Position numbers and translations under genes: made by a program
From: Nematostella vectensis
Taxonomy: Eukaryota; Cnidaria; Anthozoa; Actiniaria; Edwardsiidae
DNA: 64,000 bases
Direction of reading: 5' to 3'
Assembly (NCBI RefSeq): GCF_932526225.1
Contig: NC_064044.1
Span: 12,414,084-12,478,083 of the forward strand
In this document: piece by piece, positions 11,701 to 23,800 of the stretch
Numbering within the stretch: the stretch's first letter is position 1
Layout: each line of letters begins with the position of its first letter
Notes under the pieces: generated by a model
Told to the model about the DNA's origin: nothing
Databases searched by the model: none
Seen by the model: the letters and a program-made list of their open reading frames with translations, nothing else

Positions 11701-14700
11701 ACTGTCACAATCGCCTTTATCATATATTATGTATCTTGTATGCAGCTTTTATTATAAATCATCAACAACATCATAATCATCTTCATCATCATCACTATCA
11801 CAATCGCCTTTACCATATATTATGTATCTTGTATGCAGCTTTTATTATAAATCATCAACAACATCATTATCATCTTCATCATCATCACTGTCACAATCGC
11901 CTTTATCATATATTATGTATCTTGTATGCAGCTTTTATTATAAATCATCAACAACATCATTATCATCTTCATCATCATCACTGTCACAATCGCCTTTATC
12001 ATATATTATGTATCTTGTATGCAGCTTTTATTATTAATCATCAACAACATCATAATCCTCTTCATCATCATCACTATCACAATCGCCTTTACCATATATT
12101 ATGTATCTTGTATGCAGCTTTTATTATGACTCATCCACACCATCATCATCATCATCATCTTGTATGCAGCTTTTATTATGACTCATCAACATCATCATCA
12201 TCATCACTATCACAATCGCCTTTACCATATATTATGTATCTTATATGCGGCTTTTATTATAAATCATCAACAACATCATAATCATCTTCATCATCATAAC
12301 TATAACAATCGCCTTTACCATATATTATGTATCTTGTATGCAGCTTTTATTATGACTCATCAACAACATCATAATCATCTTCATCATCATCACTATCACA
12401 ATCGCCTTTACCATATATTATGTATCTTGTATGCAGCTTTTATTATAAATCATCAACAACATCATTATCATCTTCATCATCATCACTGTCACAATCGCCT
12501 TTATCATATATTATGTATCTTGTATGCAGCTTTTATTATAAATCATCAACAACATCATAATCATCTTCATCATCATAACTATAACAATCGCCTTTACCAT
12601 ATATTATGTATCTTGTATGCAGCTTTTATTATAAATCATCAACAACATCATTATCATCTTCATCATCATCACTGTCACAATCGCCTTTATCATATATTAT
12701 GTATCTTGTATGCAGCTTTTATTATAAATCATCAACAACATCATAATCATCTTCATCATCATAACTATAACAATCGCCTTTACCATATATTATGTATCTT
12801 GTATGCAGCTTTTATTATGACTCATCCACACCATCATCATCATCATCATCATCATCTTGTATGCAGCTTTTATTATGACTCATCAACATCATCATCATCA
12901 TCACTATCACAATCGCCTTTACCATATATTATGTATCTTATATGCAGCTTTTATTATGACTCATCCACACCACCATCATCATCATCATCATCTCGTATGC
13001 AATCATTATAATGATATCATCATCATCATCATTATCACTGTCTTCCTCGTCATAACTGGCAATCATTATAATGATATCATCATCATCATCATCATCACTA
13101 TCACAATCGCCTTTACCATATATTATATATCTTATATGCAGCTTTTATTATGACTCATCCACACCACCATCATCATCATCATCATCTTGTATGCAATCAT
13201 TATGATACCATCATCATCATCATTATCACTGTCTTCCTCGTCATAACTGGCAATCATTATAATGATATCATCATCGTCATCATTATCACTATCACAATCG
13301 CCTTTACCATATATTATGTATCTTGTATGCAGCTTTTATTATAAATCATCAACAACATCATTATCATCTTCATCATCATCACTGTCACAATCGCCTTTAT
13401 CATATATTATGTATCTTGTATGCAGCTTTTATTATAAATCATCAACAACATCATAATCATCTTCATCATCATAACTATAACAATCGCCTTTACCATATAT
13501 TATGTATCTTGTATGCAGCTTTTATTATGACTCATCCACACCATCATCATCATCATCATCATCATCATCTTGTATGCAGCTTTTATTATGACTCATCAAC
13601 ATCATCATCATCATCACTATCACAATCGCCTTTACCATATATTATGTATCTTATATGCAGCTTTTATTATGACTCATCCACACCACCACCATCATCATCA
13701 TCATCTTGTATGCAATCATTATAATGATATCATCATCATCATCGTTATCACTGTCTTCCTCGTCATAACTGGCAATCATTATAATGATATCATCATCGTC
13801 ATCATTATCACTATCTTTTTCTTCATAATTGGCAATCATTATCATGATATCATCATCATTATCACTATCTTTCTTGCCATAATTGGCAATCATTATCATC
13901 ATTATTATATCATCATTATCCTATCATTATCTTCTTCATCACCACCACCATCATCACTCATCAACATCATCATCATCATCATCACTCATCAACATCACCA
14001 CCACCATCATCACTCATCAACATCACCACCACCATCATCACTCATCAACATCACCACCACCATCATCACTCATCAACATCACCACCACCATCACTCATCA
14101 ACATCACCACCACCATCATCACTCATCAACATCACCACCACCATCATCACTCATCAACATCATCACCACCATCATCACTCATCAACATCACCACCACCAT
14201 CATCACTCATCAACATCATCACCACCATCATCACTCATCAACATCATCACCACCATCATCACTCATCAACATCACCACCACCATCATCACTCATCAACAT
14301 CACCACCACCATCATCACTCATCAACATCACCACCACCATCATCACTCATCAACATCACCACCACCATCATCACTCATCAACATCATCATCACCATCACC
14401 ACCATCATCACTCATCAACATCACCACCACCATCATCACTCATCAACATCATCACCACCATCATCACTCATCAACATCACCACCACCATCATCACTCATC
14501 AACATCATCAACACCATCATCACTCATCAACATCACCACCACCATCATCACTCATCAACATCACCACCACCATCATCACTCATCAACATCACCACCACCA
14601 TCATCACTCATCAACATCACCACCACCATCATCACTCATCAACATCATCATCACCATCACCACCATCATCACTCATCAACATCACCACCACCATCATCAC

Positions 14701-17622
14701 TCATCATCACCACCATCACCATCATCACCACCATCATCACTCATCAACATCATCACCACCATCATCACTCATCAACATCACCACCACCATCATCACTCAT
14801 CAACATCACCACCACCATCATCACTCATCAACATCACCACCACCATCATCACTCATCAACATCACCACCACCATCATCACTCATCAACATCACCATCACC
14901 ACCATCATCACTCATCAACATCACCACCACCATCATCACTCATCAACATCATCACCACCATCATCACTCATCAACATCACCACCACCATCATCACTCATC
15001 AACATCATCAACACCATCATCACTCATCAACATCACCACCACCATCATCACTCATCAACATCACCACCACCATCATCACTCATCAACATCACCACCACCA
15101 TCATCACTCATCAACATCACCACCACCATCATCACTCATCAACATCATCATCACCATCACCACCATCATCACTCATCAACATCACCACCACCATCATCAC
15201 TCATCATCACCACCATCACCATCATCACCACCATCATCACTCATCAACATCATCACCACCATCATCACTCATCAACATCACCACCACCATCATCACTCAT
15301 CAACATCACCACCACCATCATCACTCATCAACATCACCACCACCATCATCACTCATCAACATCACCACCACCATCATCACTCATCAACATCACCACCACC
15401 ATAATCACTCATCAACATCATCATCACCATCACCACCATCATCACTCATCAACATCACCACCACCATCATCACTCATCAACATCATCACCACCATCATCA
15501 CTCATCAACATCACCACCACCATCATCACTCATCAACATCACCACCATCATCACTCATCAACATCATCACCACCATCATCACTCATCAACATCACCACCA
15601 CCATCATCACTCATCAACATCACCACCACCATCATCACTCATCATCACTCATCATCACTCATCAACATCACCACCACCATCATCACTCATCAACATCACC
15701 ACCATCATCACTCATCAACATCACCACCATCATCACTCATCAACATCATCACCACCATCATCACTCATCAACATCATCAACACCATCACCAACATCATCA
15801 CTCATCAACATCATCAACACCCTCACCAACATCTGTTTGCGCTTGCTAATTTGTGCATCTCTTTTCATCAGAAAAATGATCCTGATATCGTTGTAATTTT
15901 TCTTCATTGGGGAAAAGAATATATAGAGCAGCCCACAACAGAGCAAAGGACGATTGCTAAGGAATTAATAGCATTGAACGTTTCGATGGTGATAGGGTCG
16001 CATTCACACAGGATAGAAAAGCACTGTTTCCATGGCGACTCGCTTGTATCTTATGGCCTGGGGAATTTCCTGTTTCCCCCCTATGGAAGCGATGGCAATC
16101 ACGAGGTTTGTGAGAAGAAGGGTCAAGTCTTTATCTAAAGGAAAAGGAAAAGATTTTTATCTAAAGTTTAAAGGAAAAGGAGGAGCAGAATCCTCGAAAC
16201 GCCCTCGAACTGTTTTCAATTTTCCTTTGGATTCAGTCAAAATTTACAGTCACTTTACTACTCGATCTCGATCTCTGGGTAGCTCGAGTTTGCTTAGTTA
16301 GTTAACTTAAAGATTTCTTTGGATAAATCGAGCTCCTCACTAGCTGCTCTAACTTTTGTTAAAAATCGATTTTGACTCTTATCCCAATCACGCGTGTAAA
16401 GGAAAAGCGCGGATTCAGGCATTCACAGATATTAACGTAAACAGGTCGAAATGATTAGAGTTAAGTACGGGAAATTAGTAAGTTAAATATGACCTGCACG
16501 TCCTCATTCTGTTAATAGAGGCAGCAGTGTTCAATTTTTTTTGTAAACAGGTCAGAATTTTTAATTACTAGATCCGCGCCTAAAGGGGATAAAAAGATAA
16601 AATGTTTATTATTCATATGAAAATATGAGCGCAGCTATGTAATTTTGTTTGGAATCAACCACAACTCGATGCCCCGCTAATAGATCAGATCTTATCTTGA
16701 ATAGGCGGGGCTCTAACGTATTAGCACTATCGAATAAGACCCATCGGAGTCCGATTTAGTATTTTTAGCATTTTCTGTACATTTATTACTCACCGAAGAA
16801 TTTTATCTTTCAGATTTTTAACTGGCCCGAAAAGTCACAGCGTGCCCGCAAGCTGAGAAACAAACATCACGTGAGAATAGAGGGGTTTGAAGAAAGAGTA
16901 CAAAGCACAAGGAACCCGACGACAAGGTCCATGATCCTTCGCGTGACGGTTAACAAGTAAGTCACTTAGAGACTGGGCATTGACAAACAACATCTCAATT
17001 ATCATTATCATCATCATCATCGTCGTAATCATCACCGCCATCACCATTCATCATCATTTTCTCAGTCATTAATATCATCATCATCACCAACGCCTTCTCA
17101 ATCATCTCCATCATCATCACCACTATCACCACCATCCTTATCTCAATCATCGTCATTATCATTATATCAATTAGTATCATCAACATCATCATCATCGTCG
17201 TCATCTTCTCAATCATAACCATCATCTCCTCAATTATTACCATAATCAACATTATCATTATTTCAACCATTATAATCATATTCGTAATCACCATCATAAT
17301 CATCATCATCTCAATCATTATCATTATCGTCTCAATTTTTACCAAAATCAACATTATCATCATTATTTCAATAAAAAAATTATCATCATCATCATCATCA
17401 GCAGCAGCAGCAGCCATCATCATAACCATCGCTATGATTTATCTCAGAGCTTGTATTTCTATCTCCAGGCAGGGAATCGTTAATGCTCAGTACCTCCCTG
17501 TAGTCATCCGATTTCATGCAAAGAAGAAGCTTTTCCAGCCCACCCCGGTATCGAAAGAATGGATAAGCGTTTGCAGCGAGCGAGATACTCACTGTCTGGA
17601 GAAGAAGCAGACGTGCGTATGA
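8771..17622 (+). CDS. pgsAA: Secreted PgsAA/CapA-like poly-gamma-glutamate protein (7 exons)
   Basis: Exons: 8771-8841, 9462-9710, 10615-10759, 11085-11237, 15872-16105, 16814-16956 and 17469-17622, with GT-AG introns in matching phase; 1149 nt, 382 aa. Residues 1-18 form a signal peptide (MYFLITLFFICSNVVLAA). The CapA (PGA_cap, calcineurin-like) motifs follow in order: MFTGDICFGG (30-39), GNNESPF (71-77), SVANNHLND (115-123), HWGKEY (218-223), GSHSHR (248-253) and YGLGNF (267-272). Length matches bacterial CapA/PgsA. In bacteria the family acts in making or exporting poly-gamma-glutamate; in Cnidaria a PgsAA gene of bacterial origin has been linked to nematocysts, which build pressure with that polymer. 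That role here is inferred. Introns and a signal peptide exclude bacterial contamination. The exon 5 donor (GAG/GTTTGT) is weak. Introns 4 and 6 are filled with TCATCA-type repeats. Confidence 0.92.
8942..9095. repeat. MITE-like repeat of the CAGGGGCGGATCTAG type
   Basis: It lies in intron 1 of the PgsAA-like gene. It starts CAGGGGCGGATCTAG, carries a long G run, and ends near a loosely complementary CCTCCGCTGC. A related, similarly G/C-rich remnant lies at 42828-43015. Confidence 0.45.
9918..10101. repeat. Palindromic MITE-like repeat in PgsAA intron 2
   Basis: AGTATAAATCCTCTCACATACT on the left is matched by its near complement at 10074-10101. A second hairpin, ACTCACTATCTA with complement TAGATAGTGAGT, sits in the centre at 10011-10042. 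Confidence 0.6.
10335..10469 (-). mobile_element. Partial copy of the CATATGAAG MITE
   Basis: Read on the minus strand from 10469 it starts CATATGAAGAAAACG and follows the nested element at 5836-5975 (GTCTGGTACCGAGG, then TTTCTTTTCAG). The far half is missing. Confidence 0.7.
11258..13925 (+). repeat. ~93-bp TCATCA-rich minisatellite in PgsAA intron 4
   Basis: The unit is about 93 bp and alternates TCATCA runs with a conserved block (ACAATCGCCTTTACCATATA then CTTGTATGCAGCTTTTATTA). Because 93 is a multiple of three, frames stay open for hundreds of codons, but the products are only low-complexity His/Ser/Ile runs. The array starts about 20 bases after the exon 4 donor. Long variant blocks recur, for example the segment around 11500-11640 again around 13190-13320. 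Confidence 0.9.
13926..15836 (+). repeat. 28-bp CATCAC minisatellite in PgsAA intron 4
   Basis: About 68 copies of a 28-bp unit of the type CATCATCACTCATCAACATC plus ACCACCAC. Since 28 is not a multiple of three, every frame cycles through the same three phases and has no stop, giving overlapping frames of over 700 codons that are not genes. The array ends about 36 bases before the exon 5 acceptor. Confidence 0.92.
16985..17430 (+). repeat. TCATCA-type degenerate microsatellite in PgsAA intron 6
   Basis: Imperfect CAT/TCA trinucleotide runs fill nearly all of intron 6, ending in a short CAG/GCA run. It has the same base character as the intron 4 arrays but no fixed longer period. Confidence 0.85.
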
Positions 17623-17786
17623 GGAATAACAAATTATGTACGTTAAAGGGATATTATTGAATTAAATCAGGCAACAGGGATGTTGTATTCGGACGCGAAA
17701 TTTACATGGTATGGAGGCATTAGAAAGCCCCCCCCCCCCCCTCCCACCCCCTCATGAAAGGGAGACAATAGAAAAGTTTAAAGAAA

Positions 17787-17800
17787 AATAAACTTTTAAT
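17787..17800. promoter_or_regulatory. Putative poly(A) signals of two convergent genes
   Basis: AATAAA at 17787-17792 lies 165 bases after the PgsAA-like stop (+ strand). TTTAAT at 17795-17800 reads ATTAAA on the minus strand, about 80 bases after the DCXR-like stop. The two genes end only 256 bases apart and may overlap in their 3' ends. Confidence 0.5.
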
Positions 17801-17878
17801 GCAAACATTCTACTTTGATCAGATTTTGTTACTACATAATTATGAGACCATTACCATTCATGTGACGTCATTACATGA

Positions 17879-20800
17879 TCATGACAAGAAACCCCCGCCG
17901 TCAATCTTAAAATGAGTTCCTGTCACCATGGCAGCCTTGTCGCTCAGCAAAAACAAGATTGCGTTTTCACAATCTTCTACTTCTGTTAAAAGAAAAAAAA
18001 ATTCTCGTAAATAACATTTTTTCGCAAGGCCGTAACTTGTTTGTAGTGGAAAATATATTGCTTGTGTGCTCGCCAGTACTTCAGAATTTTCATTAAGACA
18101 CTGCCCATCAGGGGGCCCTGCCCATCAAGGGGCCAGGGAACACTACCCATCAGGGGGCCAGGGGACACAGCCCATCAGGGGGCCAGGGGACACAGCCCAT
18201 CAGGGGGGCAGGGGACACTGCCCATCAGGGGGGCAGGGGACACTGCCCATCAGGGGGCCAGGAGACACTCCATCAGGGGGCCAGGAGACACTGCCCATCA
18301 GGGGGCCCTGCCCATCAAGGGGCCAGGGGACACTGCCCATCAGGGGGCCCTGCCCATCAAGGGGCCAGGGGGCACAGCCCATCAGGGGGCCAGGGGACAC
18401 AGCCCATCAGGGGGGCAGGGGACATAGCCCATCAGGGGGCCAGGGGACACAGCCCATCAGGGGGCCAGGGGACACAGCCCATCAGGGGGGCAGGGGACAC
18501 TGCCCATCAGGGGGCCAGGAGACACTCCATCAGGGGGCCAGGGGACACTGCCCATCAGGGGGCCCTGCCCATCAAGGGGCCAGGGGACACAGCCCATCAG
18601 GGGGCCAGGGGACACAGCCCATCAGGGGGCCAGGGGACACAGCCCATCAAGGGGCCAGGGGACACAGCCCATCAGGGGGCCAGGGGACACTGCCCATCAG
18701 GGGGCCCTGCCCATCAAGGGGCCAGGGGACACAGCCCATCAGGGGGCCAGGGGACACTGCCCATCAGGGGGGCAGGGGACACTGCCCATCAGGGGGCCCT
18801 GCCTATCAGGGGGCCCTGCCCATCAAGGGGCCAGGGGACACTGCCCATCAGGGGGCCCTGCCCATCAAGGGGCCAGGGGACACAGCCCATCAGGGGGCCA
18901 GGGGACACAGCCCATCAGGGGGCCAGGGGACACAGCCCATCAGGGGGCCAGGAGACACTGCCCATCAGGGGGCCAGGGGACACTGCCCATCAGGGGGCCA
19001 GGGGACACTGCCCATCAGGGGGCCAGGGGACACTGTCCATCCTTAGTTGTTGTTGTTGTTTCTTGTTGCTCTTGTTCTTGATGTTGTTTTTTAATTTTTG
19101 TTACTGTTTCTTGTTGTTTCTTCGTTGCTGTTGCTGCTGTGTTTTTTTTTGGTTGTTGTTGTTTGCTGTTGTTTATCATTATACAATAGTGTCCCCATTT
19201 GCAACCGCAATACGTATTCCCCATTTGTACCTGCAATACGTCCCAAAGGACACTTTTCCTCAAACATCTTGCACCCTTCCCTAGTTCCAAAGGCTTTTTT
19301 CGCCGCATCAGTCCATACGACAGTTGGGTTAACTGTATTCACTCGGATCTAAAAAAGACATGGTCAGAAAAAAGATTCGTCCCATTCCCCACGCAAAAAT
19401 ACAAGCTCTTCCCATTCCCCACGCAAAAATAAACACAGAACTGGCTGTGGCGGCACGCCAGAGAACGACAAAAACATATATGAAAAATAAGCTCTTCCTA
19501 ACATAGACAACTATTCACTTATTCTTGGATGCATGGGTGGCCTAGTGTGTTAGGGCGTTGGCCCTAACCGCTGTGGCCAGTTTCGAATTCTGGCTCAAAC
19601 TGGGGATTCCTGCCTTGATTCGAATTTGTATCCCGTGTTTCCCGTCTTCTAGGATAAGAACAATAAACCGGAGGTCCAGTCTCTTCAAGCTGCATGCACT
19701 GCACTAACCTGAATCGAAGGGACGTAAGAGAGCCACTGGGGACGCAATAAATCCTCTGGCAGTGACCACCCCCTGTGACAGTGCTTACTAACAATACACT
19801 CAAGGGGATACTTGATTTGGAGCCTAGCTCTGTTCTGCTTACTGCACCAGTATAACTGGTGGAAATTCAATAATAAATAAATAGACGCTAAATAAGTTGC
19901 TTTTTGTTGTCGTTTTTTGGCGCCAAAAGCCGGAGAGCGCGCGAGTTTGGCACCCAAAAGTCACATGATTTTTAGTACCTGTTGTTTATAAGAGCTCAAA
20001 TAGCACATTTCGCCGGGCGACTGTTTCTCTGTGTGTACGAAATAAACTGTCTCACCCTACCTGTGTAAGAAAGTAAGTACATGTACCTTGTACTGTTTTA
20101 GTACCGTTGTTTATAAGTGCTGAAATAGCACATTTCGCAGGGCGAATGCTTCTCTGCGTGTACAAAATAAACTGTCCCACCCTACCTGTGTAGGCAAGTA
20201 AGTACATGTACCTTGTACTGTTTTAGTACCTGTTGTTTATAAGCGCTCAAATAGCACATTTCGCCGGGCGACTGTTTCTCTGCGTGTACAAAATAAACTG
20301 TCCCACCCTACCTGTGTAGGCAAGTAAGTACATGTACCTTGTAATGTCCAAGCTCCATTGCCATGCCTTTCGTCATCCTGTCCATTGCAGCTTTATTACT
20401 TACTGAAATATTAAACAGCCGCACAAAAAAATAATACAAAATTAAACACATAAGCCACTGAATATCCCAAAATACAGACTATTCTTGGTATGCCATTCTT
20501 AGAAAAGCAAATTGAGGGTGTACACTACATGGAGATCCATTATAGCATAATAATTATAATATATAATATAATATGTGCATTTATATAGCGCTTATACCAA
20601 CCATGTTCTAGAGGCTTTACATTTAAAATCCTAATGAGTGTCCCATCTTGTAACTGAGGAACACAAGCTTCTAGTAAGCTCACATATGTTCAACAAGTCA
20701 AATTCAGGGCCGAGAAACAGAAAGATACTACCCATGTCTCGACCGGGAATCGAACCCGTTTCAGCAGAGGTGAGAGGCCCCATACGCTGACGCTATAACA

Positions 20801-23800
20801 CACTGGGCCACCCGTGATTCCATTATGTAGAGGGTGTACATTGATTAAGGTCCGTTTTATAGAGGGTGTCCGCTAAATGGAGGAGGTCCGTTATATAGAG
20901 GGTGGGCACTACATGAAAAACGTGTGAAAAATTTATGCGTTAAAAAGGCGATGCACCTGAAATAAGAATTTGGACTTTTAAAGTATCCATAGGTGGTGTA
21001 CACTGAGTGAAGGTCAGTTATATGAAGGGGTTTGTGGAATGGAGGCCCGTTATATGTAGGGTGACTGCTGAATAAAGGTCCATTATATGAAGAGTGTTCG
21101 CCGAATGATAATTTAGAGCGGATGGCCTGTTAAATATCTTGGATTCTAATGGATTCTTTTGTCTTATAACGGTTGAGGTTTCCGTCAGACCTTCGGAAGT
21201 AAACTGGTGACAATGCGGCATTACTGTACTTACCAAGTGAGATAGAATTTGGAAGATGAAGCTCTGTGAATACGCTGCTGACGTTGACGATCGCACCGCC
21301 TTCTCCCTTAGCGACCATCTTCTTGGCTACCGCCTTTTAGCAAAACACAACGACCGTGATTCCACAAGATCTGATTCTGCGATCAATACTTTCACAAAAT
21401 GTGGCGAGTCACATACCTGAGCAATAAATAGAGGCGCTCTTACGTTAGTTTCGTGCATTCTGAAAACGAATCAAATATTACTACTGCCAGTTTCAACATT
21501 CTGCGAAATCTCGTAAAAATATTTCAACTGCTTAACCACTTCACCAACAGAAGTATCTCATGGGGAGTTACTGGTGTGATTGGAAACCATTTCAGTGCTA
21601 GCCAATGAAAACGCTTCAATGTTTTTGAATGACAGAAGCTAAAATAATATTGGCTGTTAAAGTTGCCCAATTGAAAATCAGTCGACATTTACTAAAAGGT
21701 ATAATGTAACCAAAGTAATGTAACCAAAATAATAGGTGAAATCTACCACTTTAGATAGGTTAAGCTGATAACTATTTAAATATATTCTGTCATTTGTACC
21801 AAAAAGCACTAATTTTTTAAATTGGTTTAATTGACTACTAGCTATAATACCCAAAATGATGGGAACATTTTGAAGGCGTGGCTACTACGAATTCGGCTGT
21901 TACTTTGTAATTTGTAATTTTGACTAATAAAATTTACCTGTCAAAACTCTCAGGTTTTATTTCAAGAAAACTCTCGAAGATGGCAAAACCCGCATTGTTG
22001 ACAAGAAGATCAAAAGTCTCCTGGCTCTCGATCAGTTTCTGCATTTTCTCAATGTCAGCAACATCGTCGCACACGGCCTGAATTGACGGCACCTAGGGAT
22101 GACCAAGTGGAAAAGTAAGGGGGGGGGAAGGGGTAAAAAAAAAAAATATGCAGGCCAATCGTACACTACTGCACCCCCCTTCAAAGCTTTGTGGCACTAA
22201 AAAGGGGGGTCCTGAACCCTGAGCGAAAAAAAAGTTGAAGCAGGTAAAAAAATCGCCCGCCCCTCCCTTCACTTTTCTACTGATCCAACATTTTGGTTTG
22301 GGACATGCGCTCTTGTATAGAAAGCAAATACTGGAAGCACAGGATCCACGAGTTGCAATCCCTCGTATATGTGTTTATTTGAAAACACATTTTTAGCGCG
22401 TGTGTGGTAAACTTGTTTACGACAGTTGCACAAACATAAAAACAAACATAAACATAAACATAAACATAAACATAAACACAAACATAAAAGTCGATAAACA
22501 GTTACAAAACTATAGCTTTTGAAAGTATTGTGAGGGGGGCACTCATCTCCCTAGTAAACCACACCCTGCTTCTGCTTTGGCCCTCAAGAGAGGGTTAGGG
22601 ATAGAGGAGAGAGAGAGAGATGGGGATGTAGGCTCACCTCATCTCTTAGTGAGTCCAGTCCAGGGATACAGGAGAGAGAGATGGGGATGTAGGCTCACCT
22701 CATCTCTTAGTGAGTCCAGTCCAGGGATAGAGGAGAGAGAGATGGGGATGTAGGGTTAACTCATCTCTTAGTAGAGTCCAGTCCAGGGATAAAGGAGAGA
22801 GAGATGGGGATGTAGGCTCACCTCATCTCTTAGTGAGTCCAGTCCAGGGATAGAGGAGAGAGAGATGGGCATGTAGGCTCACCTCATCTCTTAGTGAGTC
22901 CAGTCCAGGGATATAGGAGAGAGAGATGGGGATGTAGGCTCACCTCATCTCTTAGTGAGTCCAGTCCAGTGATATAGGAGAGAGAGATGGGGATGTAGGG
23001 TTAACTCATCTCTTAGTAGAGTCCAGTCCATGGATAGAGGAGAGAGAGATGGGGATGTAGGCTCACCTCATCTCTTAGTGAGTCCAGTCCAGGGATAGAG
23101 GAGAAAGAGATGGGGATGTAGGCTCACCTCACCTCTTAGTGAGTCCAGTCCATGGATAGAGGAGAGAGAGATGGGGATGTAGGCTCACCTCATCTCTTAG
23201 TGAGTCCAGTCCAGGGATAGAGGAGAAAGAGATGGGGATGTAGGCTCACCTCACCTCTTAGTGAGTCCAGTCCAGGGATAGAGGAGAGAGAAATGGGGAT
23301 GTAGGCCCACCTCATCTCTTAGTGAGTCCAGTCCAGGGATAGAGGAGAGAGAAATGGGGATGTAGGCTCACCTCGTCTCTTAGTGAGTCCAGTCCAGGGA
23401 TATAGGAGAGAGAGATGGGGATGTAGGCCCACCTCATCTCTTAGTGAGTCCAGTCCAGGGATAGAGGAGAGAGAAATGGGGATGTAGGCTCACCTCGTCT
23501 CTTAGTGAGTCCAGTCCAGGGATATAGGAGAGAGAGATGGGGATGTAGGCTCACTTCATCTCTTAGTGAGTCCAGTCCAGGGATAGAGGAGAGAGAAATG
23601 GGGATGTAGGCTCACCTCATCTCTTAGTGAGTCCAGTCCAGGGATAGAGGAGAGAGAAATGGGGATGTAGGCTCACCTCGTCTGTTAGTGAGTCCAGTCC
23701 AGGGATAGAGGAGAGAGAGATGGGGATGTAGGCTCACTTCATCTCTTAGTGAGTCCAGTCCAGGGATAGAGGAGAGAGAGATGGGGATGTAGGCTCACCT

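Noticed and set aside
13570-16138. Open frames of 751 and 759 codons as a His/Ser/Pro-rich protein
   Set aside because: They are the 93-bp and 28-bp arrays of an intron read in several frames; the last part of one runs by chance into the real exon 5 of the PgsAA-like gene.
8771-17622. Bacterial contamination as the source of the CapA-like gene
   Set aside because: Six phase-consistent spliceosomal introns, a eukaryotic signal peptide exon and surrounding animal genes rule it out.
18066-19046. 326-codon Gly/Pro-rich, collagen-like frame
   Set aside because: A 25-bp repeat without stops cycles through all frames. It lies in an intron of the DCXR-like gene on the other strand and has no true collagen GXY pattern.
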